From Deroplatys truncata (lineage: Eukaryota; Arthropoda; Insecta; Mantodea; Mantidae), in NCBI GenBank assembly GCA_030765065.1, contig CM060986.1, positions 79,601,573-79,665,572 on the forward strand: a stretch of 64,000 nt of DNA. Direction: 5' to 3'. The notes beneath the pieces are model-generated. The model saw only the letters and a program-made list of their open reading frames with translations. It did not search any database and was not told where the DNA came from. How positions within the stretch are numbered: position 1 is the first letter of the stretch; every line of letters begins with the position of its first letter. The position numbers and the translations under genes are program-made. Of the stretch, positions 1-11,603 are shown piece after piece.

Positions 1-394
1 GTTCCAGGTTACCTGTGCACCCCCTTCTCCTCGCCACACTATCGATATAAACTCGCTGCATGCACACATTGTAACCCAAAGTATATTTGCCTAAGCTCTA
101 CTTATAACCAGGCTAAGTATCCGGGACAACTTAAGAGTGAAGTGAAGTATACTGTGTATCTAGTAGGGTGGGGTGAGGTGGTGCTTTGGGGTAGTGTTTA
201 TCTGTGAGGCCGTGTAGAATCCGCTTCATAACTGGAGTTATACGATGACTCTCATTCCAATGTATGTATCCTACTTCATTTTCCACCATCACTAGACCGT
301 ACTGTTTACAGTGGCAAATAAGGTAGCGCATTGACGTCTTTATTTACATCAACAGTACTGTTTTTATAGAACTCTAAAGCAAGGTTGCACACAC
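1..394. other. Unassigned DNA at window start
   Basis: I see no gene or recognisable element here. The short open frame on the minus strand (131-331) has no domain or codon signal I can recognise. Confidence 0.4.
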
Positions 395-1660
395 TAGTCT
401 GCCACGATATGAATGCGTGTGGTGGGAAGAGGAAGTAAACGATTACGAAACAAGCGGGCGGAGCATCGGAAGGACATTCAGGTAAAGATGGAGTAGGTAT
501 TTTCTTTAGCTTGTTGCTGCTACGTATGGAAAGTCAGTTTGAAGATGTTGTATTGTTACGTTATTTGCACCACGCTTTGTGCATCAATTTGAGGTACTTT
601 GTATTGAAGGAGTTGTATTATATTTCGACTGTTGGGGAGCCGAACTTGTAGTAGTTGCAACCGAACGTATAGCAAACAGTTTCCGGTAGCCTTCGCCCCA
701 AATGTATTTTTACTGTTTCTTTAGTTATTATATTTATGTTTGCCTCGGCTGCGTCAGTATTATTGTTAGAGATACGGATGTCTTGGCAGGATTGTGATAC
801 GACTAAGAATATAGGCTTACACAGATTATAATTTTACTTCACTTCTTTTATTAATATTTGATACGATTTAAATAACGCTTCACTGATATAGAGAGCTGTG
901 AGAATCTTTTAATTAATTAATTACACTTTTTAACACGTAAACTATTTTTCGTTTCACACGAATACGTATTAAATCTCTCGAGGACGCACAAGCAACGCAT
1001 CCAGTTATGAGCACTGTCTGCAGGCAACTGAATAGATTTCAACCGTCTGAACTTGTAAATTTCTGAATTTCAAGTCTCTGATTCGCTATTCCTACTCCAA
1101 CAGAATATCTTCATTTAACTAAATCTTTTTCTGGTTGTTGATTGGCTATTTTAAAACTGTCTCAAAATTTACATTATTGTTGCTCCAAAAATGACTATTA
1201 GCATTTAAACTTTAAAATTCATTATTGCCTCAAGGTTACCTCATTGTTAGCAACTTTTAACTTATTATTCTCGCAGCTCCTACATTATTAAATTACGTGA
1301 TGCATTCACATAACATTATTGAACATGTTTACAATAATATAAGCATATGCAATGACTGTTACATACATTTTACAAATTATTACATACACATATTGCTTCA
1401 AGGCGGGCTGTTATTAAATTTACATATATAATTTGACTGAAGGCATTCAAGTGTTAAAAATACTGTCTCAAAGAAAACGTCCGCAGTTCCGAGTTGCATT
1501 TACTAACGAGGCTGAGGTCTGCAGATGTAGTACTGTTTTTATTGTGCGACCGTAAATTTCCTTACCGCCTTGCCCCTTACTCCCCTCTGATCCCTAGTCT
1601 TGATTGTCAACAAAACACAGTGGCGCTCTCCACCAAGGTCATTCATATCGTGACCGAAAA
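395..1660 (-). repeat. Old repeat B, copy 1, split by a solo LTR
   Basis: Two pieces, 395-488 and 1471-1660, match in order the reverse complement of about 57590-57850. Shared landmarks are CACGATATGAATGCGTG on the left and GCATTTACTA..GAGGCTGAGG on the right. In the second copy the two halves are adjacent, so the 982-bp LTR between them arrived later. Family unknown, no coding sequence seen. Confidence 0.6.
489..1470 (-). mobile_element. Solo LTR (LTR retrotransposon fossil), copy 1
   Basis: This stretch matches 40902-41859 and 60844-61823 along its length. Read on the minus strand it starts TGAGACAGTATTTTTAACAC and ends CTACTCCA, so it has the TG..CA ends typical of LTRs. It is flanked by a 4-bp direct repeat, AAGA (485-488 and 1471-1474). 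No gag or pol lies beside it, so it reads as a solo LTR left by recombination. TG..CA with a 4-bp duplication fits Gypsy-like families, but the family is not proven. It looks whole as an LTR and old. Confidence 0.75.
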
Positions 1661-2079
1661 GAACATTGCTTCTAACTTGTCCCGGATCCTTAGCCTGCTT
1701 ATAACTCTATTGGATCTTTAAAGCATTCTTTAAAATATAGGTAGAAAGTCGGACCGCGAAACTACGAACAGTATCATATCCGGCAATTTTGCCGGGTCAC
1801 TATTGTCAGATGTCTCTGATAAGCGAACTGGACCCGGTGTTTTTACATTATTACTTGTAATTAACGAGATACACCGATTAATGGGTGCATGCAATCACCT
1901 TTGTTATGCATTACAGAATCTTCCCGCATTCAACACACAGTGTAGTCGCCGATTTGTCGAAGACTCAGTTTAACTTGACATGTTTGAATTCTGTTGTTAA
2001 AAAGCTTTCTCAAATATTCACATTGTAGATTTTTATGGGAATTTTCTTGTGCGTTTTCCGCCTATTAAATTAAAAATTT
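1661..2079. other. No gene seen
   Basis: AT-rich DNA without a recognisable repeat or exon. Confidence 0.4.
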
Positions 2080-2830
2080 AATATGCGATATCCACATGAC
2101 TTCCTTTACCACCTCTTCTGTAAACTATTATTGCAAATGCTGTTCTTTATTTACTTTATGTTAATCGATACCAACGTTTGCAGAAATGGTTTCATTACAC
2201 ATTTTGTTGTAGATACAAGAGAGACAGAGGAGGCTGAAGCGATAGTTAAGTGTTTAAAAAGCATGTCAATGTACCTATGCTAGCTTTGAAATTCCATTCT
2301 TTGTATGACCACGAGAAACAAACGAATGGCTACTTAGCGCTTCAAAAAAGTAAAGCATAAGAAAATTTAAAAAAAATCCGAATACTTTGAAAATGGTTAA
2401 TGGCACAAACATTTTATACATTCTGTACTTTTAACGGTACCTGAATTTTCGTGTAGTAACTTATTCTCCCTCTTTTGATTAATCAGTTACACGAAAGTAT
2501 ACAAAATTCATTCAGAATAAAGAGGACTTCACAAAATTTAAGATCTAAATTTTATTATGTATGCAAATATATTAAAAATAATTCCAATAAAAATTGTTAA
2601 AACTATTTTTGAGTAAATAAAAATAGTCGTAACTAAAAACAAACGTCCACATAAAAGTAATTTAGGGTGGGAAGATTTTCTTGAAAACCTTCGGGTATCA
2701 TTTTTGGAAATGCCGAACTTTAACACAAAGTTTGGTGTTTAATTGACATTTAGTTTGAGTTATACTGTCCCCACACACTCACATCCACCCTCACCCGCGA
2801 GCGCGCGCTATCTACATATTTCTGTGTTTT
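2080..2830 (+). repeat. Repeat A, copy 1
   Basis: Diverged copy of the dispersed family described under 7477-8315. Shared blocks include the segment near 2190-2220 (TTTCATTACACATTTTGTTG), the ATTCAGAATAAAGAGGACTT block near 2510, GGGTGGGAAGATTTTCTTGA near 2668, and the C/G-rich simple stretch at 2766-2810 (CACACAC..GCGCGCGC). No coding capacity. Confidence 0.65.
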
Positions 2831-5800
2831 GGAGGGGATCTGGGTACATGACCACCTCCAATTTGTTGTAAGTGTTGAGGAAAGTAAAAATAAGTGTTTT
2901 CAAACTGTCATTGGCAGTTTAAATATTTGTGTCGCAGCATTCTACATGGTATGTTGTAAGCAGCACAAATTTATAAGATTAATGTGTGCCAAAAGTTAAA
3001 TTTAAAGTGAACAAATAGCAGAGGTTATGGGATAACCATTACTTTTATGATTCGTTTACTTTGAATAATCGCATATCTAGTTTTGTTTTCAGCAATAATC
3101 CTTATAATCTGCAATAACACTCTGATACCGTAATTATTGACTGGAAGATATACATAATTAGATAATGAAATAATATATAGAGAAATAATTGCAACAAATA
3201 ATTAATTTCCGTATATTAAATTAAGGTATAATTGAGTTGAAAATATTTTTCTAAGGAAAATGGTCATTAGCGAGTCATGTTAACCAAATTCATTAGTGAG
3301 AGCCGAAGTAGTGAACGCGTTAGTACAAAAATTTTTGGAATGCAGTTAAGGGGCAAATTCAGTAAGTTTTAACAGTCACGTATACCAGAATTCTGTAAAA
3401 GAGAAAGAATTAAATTCCGAGATTCGGGGAAGCACCCTATAGCAAAAGGTAGCAGATGCACACATAAGAATTGTAAGATTGGCTCCGCGCTAGAAGGAGA
3501 GTTGGTGGGGTAGTTCTAAAGTAGGCGGAGCTTAAATAATAAAAGAGCGTGTATTGCTAAACTTAGCGTCTTCCCTTTCTTTTTCGCGTACAACCTTAGG
3601 GGCTTAAAGTCTCGCACCTTGATCGGCAGTTCGCAGCGCCTAAGACCACTCTGGGTTGTCAGTTGCTTAGCGATAGCCACGAAGGGTTTTGCCGGTAAGA
3701 ATTTTAGTGTCTCACGGAAAGTTACGCTTCTACTTCTTTTATTGCGGAAACAGTTATTTCGGACTGTAAAATTGATACTGCAGAATTTAGCAGGTATAAT
3801 AGTTGAATTGTCATAGTTTCATTTGTAATCAGTTTCATTATTTATCTTCAAATTGTCGGTAACTCGCTTTAATAGCTCAAGTATTAGATCACACCAAAGT
3901 TTGAGTCACTTTAAACTGATGTTATTCTTTCACATACGCCCATACATATCCTGAGAGAAAGATCTCATAGCCAACCACTGTAGCAGCCGGTAACAGAAAC
4001 AACAGCAGATATTGGTGACACGGCCTTTCGTCGTCAAACTTAGCTCATGAGGCTGGAATCGGCTTAAACTCTCAAAAATAGTTTTCCTTCATTCAGAGAC
4101 TTGTTTGTGTTTACATACTTCCTGCTCATTTTAGTAAAGTACAAGCTTAGGAATCCCTGCTATAAATACCACTGGCGATTGTTTTCTTGGCGCGTTTTCT
4201 TTTAAACAAACCGGAAGGTGTCACCGAATACTTTTAGAATCTGAAAAACGGTTGCTTTTCAGAATATGTATCAGAACACTACCGTTTGTGTGTAAATAAA
4301 ACACGATTTGTAAGGTTTTATGTGAAATTTCCTTGTCTATTTTGTATTTTGACCTGGAAACTTTAAGATGGCACAAATGGTAAATAACAGGTTGTTAGAG
4401 ATTAGAGCAAACTATAATTGTTTATTCAAATTCGACGGACTTCTATAGGTATGCTAGTATTCAGCTGCAATTCAAACTTATTTCAGATTCCTTCGTTTTA
4501 TAACCTGTTTAAAGAAACAGTAAGGGAGAAAGTTGTTACTTACTCTCTTTCCTTATTCTGGGTGAAACAGCTGCTGCAGTATGACGTAATTTAGGAAAGA
4601 GAAAAGATATACACATCACTAACATTAAAGGGACAAAATTGTTAAACAATTACATTTTTGTTGTGTAGTCTTAATTGGAATTTCCTCTTTAATTCGGCAT
4701 ATTCTTGTTATCATTGTAGGCACGAAACGTATATCTTAAATACAGTTTTAAAATGGTATTGCATCTGCAGTATTGTACTGTGTATTTTGCAATGCTTCAA
4801 AGAAACAAAATCACAACTACACATTTTGGAGTAGGGTAGTAAAGTTTACCCCAACTTCTATAGAAGTTTTGCTCTCCAAATTGGTACTACTGTTAAGTAT
4901 GACAGTAAATGTGAGTTCTAGCCATGTGGTTTCTTGCTTTGCAAATATACGCAAGTTTGTAATTTCTATTTATTATTTTTTTTGCTTTGAACAGCTTTAT
5001 CTGTGAATGGATTTTCTCGTACAATTAAACCTTTTCTCAGAAACATTAAGATAGCTAACTTAAATTTTAGGATGATAAAGTTTACATTTAGGTACTTTGG
5101 TGTTAAGATTCTCGGTTATTTTTTTAAAAAAAATTGCTGATAAATGTTAATCGAAAGATGATATAACTGAGAAAATAATCCTATTTTTCTTAATAAACAA
5201 ATGATTGGTTAAAAAGTAGAGTAGTACTTAGAAGGTAAATTTCAGTCTGATATCTTAATTTTCGAGATAACATTGATAGTATAGGGCTTTTAATTACTCT
5301 TAAATATTCAATAACAATGATTCACTTGAATAATCTGAGGCACATAAAACCACTCCTAGAAGTAGAACTTCAAATCCTCAAAATCTTGGCGCTTTAACAG
5401 AAAGAGGGGCGTTAACACTGAAAATAAATAATACTCGTAAATGACCTCGTTTTTATCCTCAAGTTTGGTAGGCACGTTCTTGAGAACTGCACCTAAGGAG
5501 CCGCAGGTGACAGTTGCGTAAAGACAAAGCCCACAAATTTGTTGCCAAAATGTCAATGTCAACTAGTTTCATGTATAATTTGGTATTATGCAATTGGAAG
5601 TTCGCGGGAGGTTACCTGTTCTTGGCTTGACTTTCAAACACTATGCTCGAATTTTCAATTCAAGGCAGAGGTCGAACCAGGGCAGTAATTATCACTAGGA
5701 ACCGTTACTAGTGATGATGTTGCAATTACCTCCGTGCATTGAGAACTGGTTGTAGTGGAGACGGTTCAATCCTTAGGCGGCCATGGAATCGTTACGTCAC

Positions 5801-5939
5801 AGTATCTATATGCAATCGGTGTGAAATAATCGCGCACGTGGCCATCTGTTTCCAAGGTAACAAACATAGACAAACGATTCCGCAACTCGGCGCTTGTGAT
5901 TAGAGAACGGCAAGGAAAATGCATAGCTCGAAAATTGCT
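2831..5939. other. Gene-free AT-rich stretch
   Basis: No coding exon recognised. A slightly GC-richer island lies at about 3470-3720, with a donor-like GTAAGA at 3695-3700. It could be a promoter or 5' exon of a host gene or part of an old element, and I cannot decide. A small hairpin, ATCACTA..TACTAGTGAT, lies near 5690-5715. Confidence 0.35.
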
Positions 5940-6490
5940 CTTGTCGTATTATTGATACGTTCCCTAAACCCAAAAAAGCACTATTAGAAATAGGTCCGTG
6001 TGTGTGCGAACAGTATAACTCAAAAACGTAAACTCGGTTAAACACCAAACTTGATAATTATGTACAGTATCTTCCAAGAATGTGACACGAAGATTTGAGG
6101 AAATCCTCCAATCCCCAGAATACGTTTTTCGTTGAAAAATTGTCGTTATTTTCCTATTTCTCCCAAATGCCTCTAAAGATTTCTATTACAATACCACAAG
6201 TTTAAGATATTTGAAAGATTAATAGAAGAGTATCACTCACTCACTGTCGTTAAAGTCTGGAATTTACATATGTTAAAATATATATTTTGTGACAGTGATC
6301 ATTTTTGAGATATTCGTTTGTATTGTTTTGAAGTTTTCAATACTTTTTGAAGTGCTAAAACACAATTTTTTCGTTGTGGTATAATGCCAAGTGTATGTAA
6401 TTTCAAAGCCAGTATGTAGCGACCCGCTTTTCCCTGATATAAAAAATAAATGATAGTGAGTTGGGAGTGAATGTAACACATCACATTTTT
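5940..6490 (-). repeat. Repeat A, copy 2
   Basis: Inverted copy. The GTGTGTGTGCG simple stretch near 5998-6010 and the terminal block GTGAATGTAACACATCA near 6467-6483 are the reverse of the 3' and 5' ends of the family. Confidence 0.6.
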
Positions 6491-6937
6491 CTATATTTGA
6501 AAGTAATATATACAGATTTAGGAAATTACGTGTGTATAGCATTGGTTTAAAAGTAGGACAAATGTAAAATTCTAGTCATAGGAGTCGCTGAAAAATTGAG
6601 AGTTTCAGAATTTTCAATCCCTTATCTTTTACCACTTCTGTGCCCAAATTCGAAAAAATGAGAAAAAAGGATACTGAAAGAAAGCGTTTAGAACTTCCTT
6701 TATTGCTATATCTATCACTTAACTATATTCTAGGTAGGTTACCCACGATACATTTAACTAGAAAATGTCAAATGAAATAAAAGCGGAACAAAAGAAGCCC
6801 TTATTTTTAAATGTTACTTATAGATACAGCATTGTCATTGGATCTAGGAAAACTAAAGATGTAACAAGGAATATTTCTAAAATGACAAACTACAGAAAGA
6901 GCTATATTTTTGCATATTTCAATGAACTGTTTATTTT
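6491..6937. other. No gene seen
   Basis: AT-rich. A 75-codon open frame at 6765-6992 runs into the neighbouring repeat and has no recognisable domain. Confidence 0.35.
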
Positions 6938-7405
6938 TCGTGTAGCGAGTTTTATCTATGTTAATAGTTTGCTAGTTATACAAAATTCTTAAATAATGAA
7001 AAATAATTCACAAACAATTCACACAAAATTCAAAGGTATACGATTTTTAATTACGCAAGTTTGTATACGTATGTAAAGCATATACATTAATCAAGGTCAT
7101 TAGAGCTAGTTTTGAAAAAATAAAAGATAACTAAGAATTTAAGCTTGGAAAAATTTTCATGAAAATCTTTGTGTCGTATCTCTGCATGGTGCTGGAATTA
7201 AAAAGCAAATTTTGGTATTTATCCAACTTTTCATTTTTGAATTGTGCTGTTTGGAGAGGCGCGCTCGCGCCCGCGCCCACCCCACACCCCTACACATACA
7301 CACTTGATTTTACCTTAAACTGTTGGGTATAGGGTTTCAGGGCATGTATTTCCGATAAAATCATTGTCGAAGTTTTGGGTGGAATGCAATACATCCTTTG
7401 TCTAT
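6938..7405 (+). repeat. Repeat A, copy 3 (3' half)
   Basis: Matches the second half of the family, including TTTTTGAATTGTGCTGTTTG followed by a GC-rich simple stretch (7258-7290) and then a CA-rich run. It ends at GGTGGAATGCAATACATCC and lies directly upstream of copy 4 in the same orientation, so the two form a tandem pair. Confidence 0.65.
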
Positions 7406-7476
7406 CACAGGAAAGAGAGCACGGTGCTACCAGTATTGACTACTGCTACAATTCCTGGCACCTTTTTTTAAAACTC

Positions 7477-8315
7477 TGATGTGTTACACTCGCATGACTT
7501 TCTCTACTCTTGTACAAAATATTTTTACAAACGTTTATTCTCCATCTACTTCATGTTAATCGAGATATCGAGATGTTAATCTTATTGTTAATTTTCTTGT
7601 AAATGCAAGGGGAATTGGTAGGCTTTAAGCGATAGTCAAATATTTTAACAGCTGGTTGCAATGTGGAGTATTCCAATCTCTCTGCATTACCAGGACAAAA
7701 AAATATGAATAACGAATTCCCATTTTAGAAAGGTATTGGAAAATTTAAGGAAATAACAATCAATATCCCGAAAATGGTTCACTCAACAAAAACAATTTAT
7801 ATGACATAAATTGTGTATTTTAACGCGATCTACATTTTTTGTGCAGTAAAATTTTGTCTATCTCTTATGGTTTACCAGTTATGCAAAAGTCGTTCACAAT
7901 GAAAAATACTTTTGGAGATATTCCCAGAAAATTCGAGATATACATTTCATGTCGTGAAAATATCTTAAACATATGATATTTTAATCAAAATCGTTAGAGC
8001 CGTTTTTGAGAAAATTAAAATTTTGGAAAAATGTTCCATGTAAAGGTAATCTGGGGTGGGGATTTTCTTGAAAACCTTCGTGTCGCATCTCTGGAAGATA
8101 CTGAACCTAAATACCAAGTTTGGTGTTTATCCTACTGTTCGTTTCTGAGCTATGCTGTTTACAGACACAGAGACAGACAGACAGACAGACAGACACACAC
8201 GGACATGTTTCCAAAAATGCTTTTTTTGGATTCAGGGGGCCTAAAACATATATTTCCGGTGAAATTTCGGTATCGAATTTTCGGGTGGAATACAATACTT
8301 CCTCTACTACGTATA
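7477..8315 (+). repeat. Repeat A, copy 4 (near full length)
   Basis: This is the clearest copy, about 840 bp. It starts TCTGATGTGTTACACTCGCA and ends GGTGGAATACAATACTTCCT. Internal landmarks in order are CATCTACTTCATGTTAATCG, AGTCAAATATTTTAACAGCT, ACCAGTTATGCAAAAG, TTTTAATCAAAATCGTTAGA, AAAATGTTCCATGTAAAGGT, then the simple repeat at 8163-8200, then GGGGGCCTAAAACATATATT. Open frames over this region are accidental: reading is not conserved between copies and crosses the microsatellite. Confidence 0.8.
8163..8200. repeat. (ACAG)n / CA microsatellite
   Basis: ACAG tetranucleotide run followed by CACACAC. It sits at the position where other repeat A copies carry CA, CG or GT runs. Confidence 0.95.
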
Positions 8316-8422
8316 GTAATACTCTTTAACTCGTTGCCGTTTACATTCAGTATTGCTCGATTCTGTCTAGGGCTTTGTTTTCCAGCAGTGTTAGTTGTGC
8401 GTTAACAGTGATACAGATCGAT

Positions 8423-9481
8423 ATGGATAGGATTACTGATCCAGAGTTGGCCGATGTGAATCCATACACGAGGTGCACTGAATACAATGGAAGAGCGGCA
8501 CAGCAATGCTATGATGAGCTGTTTCCGCACCAACAGCAACCACGTCACAGTACTTTTGCACCTATATATAGGCGCCTACGAGAAATGGAACCTTCCGTGT
8601 TAGAATGGAAGATACTGGCCTTGCAAGGTATGCCAGAACACCCGATCTGGAAGAGAATGTGTTACACGCAATTGGTGACAATCCTGGCGCTAGTAGTTGG
8701 CGCGTTGCACGAGCTCTGAGCACAAGTCGTTCAACTGTTTTGAGAGTCGTACATGAACAACAATTGCACCCGTATCATCCACAGAAGGTGCAGTCATTAT
8801 AGCAGTAGACTTCCAATTTCGAGCGGGACTTGCAAATTGGTTTCTACAGCAATGTGCAGAAAACCACAATTTTCCTGCTTTGATGTTGTTTACAGACGAG
8901 GCCAAGTTTACAAGAGAGGTCATGTTCAACAGTAGAAGTATGATATTACGAAAATCCACACACACACTGGTGTGCCGATCCTATAAACAAAGAAGTTTGC
9001 TGTGTATGTATGAACTGGTATTGTCAACGATTTTGTGACTGGACCTTATGAACTTCCTGACACACTGAACGAAGTCGTGTACAAAATGTTCCTCCAGCAT
9101 GTCCTCCCATAGTTCCTAGAGGATGTGCCGCTGAGAATTCGTCAATTTACGTGGTTTCAAAATGACGGGCGCCGGCACACATTGCACTCCATGTTGGGAA
9201 CCACATTGATGTACACTTTGGGCGACAATGGATTTGTCGCAGTGGACCTGTTCCATGGCCAGCTCGGTCACCAGACATGACACCAATGGACTTCTTCTTC
9301 TTCTTCTTCTTCTTCTTATGGGGCCATGTGAAGAGCTTACTTTACGAGACTAGTCGATACTCACATGGAGCTGGTTGCTAGGATTATTGTAACTATGGAA
9401 TGATTGAGCGTGTAAGACGATGGTGGGCGTTGTGCACTCTGACATGATCATGGTGGTCGACATTTTGAACAATACTTGTAA
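8423..9481 (+). pseudogene. IS630/Tc1/mariner-type transposase, decayed
   Basis: A family of insect transposases beginning MDR(F/I)TD is recognisable from ATG 8423. The N-terminal helix-turn-helix part reads MDRITDPELADVNPY. A central part in another frame (about 8608-8800) contains STSRSTVLRVVHEQQLHPYH. LFTDEAKFT (about 8880-8910) holds the first catalytic Asp, and PWPARSPDMTPMDFF (about 9255-9295) holds the third acidic site. A C-terminal HGGRHFEQYL precedes a stop at 9479-9481. The frame is broken at least three times and carries internal stops, so it cannot make a transposase. A TTC run at 9292-9316 has expanded a short Phe stretch next to the last catalytic motif. Similarity is from memory of the family. 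Confidence 0.75.
9292..9316. repeat. (TTC)n microsatellite inside transposase
   Basis: About eight TTC units directly after the codon for the third catalytic Asp. It expands a motif that normally has two Phe codons before Leu-Trp-Gly. Confidence 0.9.
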
Positions 9482-9825
9482 TGGAACAGTTCTGCATTTG
9501 TTACGTACCATTACTGCACTGTACACCGACAGATCAGATTCAACACACTGTGATAAAGGTGTATGCGTTTCGTCTGCGGGATGTTGCATTACTCTGTGTT
9601 GTGTGTTGTACGTTTTGGTTATTGCATATTACACAGGTTTCTTCACTTGCGAGGGCATTTTCACAGCGCAAGGGTGATTGGGATAACAAACCGAATAAAT
9701 AATAATTACAATATTACACTGCAACGAAACGCCGGAAACTATGAGTCCCTTATAACAAAATACTTGAAAGGTTCCCTGAACGGTCTCTGAAAATTTGTCA
9801 AGGAGTTCTGGTTCATCCTATATAG
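9482..9825 (+). other. 3' flank of the decayed transposase element
   Basis: Noncoding tail after the transposase stop. It ends around TTGTCAAGGAGTTCTGGTTC (about 9796-9815), which could be the 3' terminal inverted repeat, but I could not find the matching 5' repeat next to 8316-8422. The left end therefore seems lost or diverged. Confidence 0.35.
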
Positions 9826-9869
9826 ATGCAGAGAGTACAATTTCATTCACATTTTAAAACGAAATGTAA

Positions 9870-10125
9870 GCGTAACATTCACTACCGATATGGGTAGCCG
9901 AGATCGTTAAGGTACGGACTCGTGAACGGGAGGACTACGGTTCAAATGCCGCTAGGACCGTTCTCCCTGACTGACGTTTTTCCTTAAGTTTTTCCTCGGT
10001 CCTCATAATTGGCAAACATTTCCCTAAACTTAGGCCCAGAAGGTTTCCTTTCCAAATTTCCTTTTCCATTTAATATATCATTTTACTTCATCCATCATCA
10101 GTTTCCACTGCTTATGGTATGCAGA
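9870..10125 (+). mobile_element. tRNA-derived SINE, family 1
   Basis: The head from about 9890 resembles a tRNA with pol III promoter boxes. GGGTAGCCGAGATCGTTAAG is the A-box region and ACGGTTCAAATGCC is the B box. The body contains TTTTTCCTCGGTCCTCATAA and CTAAACTTAGGCCCAGAAGG. A second copy in reverse lies at 26560-26750 with the same head and body. It is noncoding and relies on a LINE for movement. Confidence 0.75.
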
Positions 10126-10343
10126 ACAAGCGTTTAACACTAGTAAACAAATTAAAACACATGGTTAGTGTTATCCAGGGAAGAAACGGTCGCCAGTCCG
10201 CCGAGTTGTAGAACGAATTTGTATAGTAGTGCCGAGGGAGCGGCGTGTTGCCAATCGCGTCCTTCGAGAAATATTACTAAGGTTTAAAATAATGATTTGA
10301 CGTACAGCTAAAGGACTAGAAACCACCTAATAAGCACCAAATA

Positions 10344-11603
10344 CGAGGGCAGTCTCAGAAGTACCCGACCTGACGTATATATAGCTGTTATTTAAAACAA
10401 ATGACTACAGTAGAAAGTACCACCCGTATAAAGCTTAAGTTTGACGATGCTACGTTGTTTAGTAATTGTTTGGCAGCCATTAATAGTGAACTCTCTCAGC
10501 GAATTTGCAAACATTGATAAAAGTGACCATCGTTATGTGATACAATACTTTCATTTGAACAACTAACTAATATTAAAACTGAGGTAGATTCCACTACTGG
10601 GGAGTCTGCTCCTTCGTTTACAACAGTAAAACATTGGGTGGCAGAGTTAAGCGAGACCGTACGAGCTGCCAAGACGAACATCGCAGTGGTCGACCAAATG
10701 AGGTAACCACGCCAGAAATTGTGAAGAAAATCCACAAAATGGTATTGGATGACCGTCGACTCAAAGTGCACGAGCTGGCAGACATGGTAGGCATTTAAAA
10801 AGTGCTGTACATCGCATACTAACTGAAAATTTAGACATGAGAAAGCTGTGCGCGTGTTGGGTGCTGCGTTTACTCACAATGGAACAAAAACAGCGTCGTG
10901 AGGATGTTTCAGTCGAGTGTTTGGTAATGTTTCGTTGCAATAAAGTCGAATTTTTGCGTCGATTCATAACCATGGATGAAACATGGGTCCATCACTTCAC
11001 ACAGGAGACGAAGGAACAGTCAAAGCAGTGGATTGAAAGGGAAGAATCAGCTCTAAAGTAGGCAAACGCAGTTTCATCTGTAGGAAAGGTCATGGCGTCA
11101 GTTTTTTGGGATGCGCTTGGGATATCTTCAAGAAGGAAAGCAATCAATGGCGAGTATTATGCAAACTTATTGCAGCATTTGAATGATGAAATCAAGCAAA
11201 AACGGCCGCATTTAGCGAAAAACAAAGTTCTGTTTCATCAAGACAATGCACCAGTTCACACATCCATTATCGCCATGGCCAAAATCAATGAGTTAAAGTT
11301 CGAATTGCTTCCTCATGCACCCTATTCGCCAGACTCAGTCCCCTCTGATTATTTTATGTTTCCAAAGTTGAAGAAATGGTTTGGTGGTAAAAGATTTGCC
11401 ATCAATGAAGAGCTGGAGTGTGCAGTTGATGGCTATTTTGCAGAACTCGACGGTTCTGACTATAAGCAGGGTATCGAAGCTATTTAACATCGCTGGGAAA
11501 AGTGTGTCGAGCTGTAAGGAGACTATGTAGAGAAATAAATATGTTTTTTTTACAAACTTTTGTGTTTTCTTTGTTAGGTCGGGTACTTCTGGGAAAGCCC
11601 TTG
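10344..11603 (+). mobile_element. Mariner element, near full length (1260 bp)
   Basis: Bounded by TA on both sides (10342-10343, 11604-11605). The left TIR starts CGAGGGCAGTCTCAGAAGTA and the right TIR, read inward, starts CAAGGGCTTTCCCAGAAGTA. They match over about 30 bp with a few differences. Size, TA target and a DD34D transposase identify Tc1/mariner, mariner branch. Confidence 0.92.
10513..11538 (+). pseudogene. Mariner transposase (DD34D), inactivated
   Basis: The enzyme family cuts and pastes the element at TA sites. The N-terminal HTH part (about 10513-10800) includes DSTTGESAPSFTTVKHW and SGRPNEV-like text. The catalytic part has TMDETWVHHF (first Asp, about 10969-10998), LFHQDNAPVHTS (second Asp, near 11240) and YSPDSVPSDYF. 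The Asp of SDYF lies 34 residues after the second Asp. The C-terminus ends in the usual GDYVEK form before TAA at 11536-11538. The start codon is lost (ATT at 10513), several frame changes and stops lie in the N-terminal half, and there is a stop at 11485-11487. The longest intact piece is 131 residues (11092-11487). Confidence 0.9.

Noticed and set aside
3470-3720. Host promoter and first exon
   Set aside because: Only mild GC enrichment and one donor-like GTAAGA; no coding text or core promoter set. Left as an open note.
8031-8405. 124-codon open frame as a gene
   Set aside because: It crosses repeat A and an ACAG microsatellite, and its reading is not kept in other copies of the repeat.
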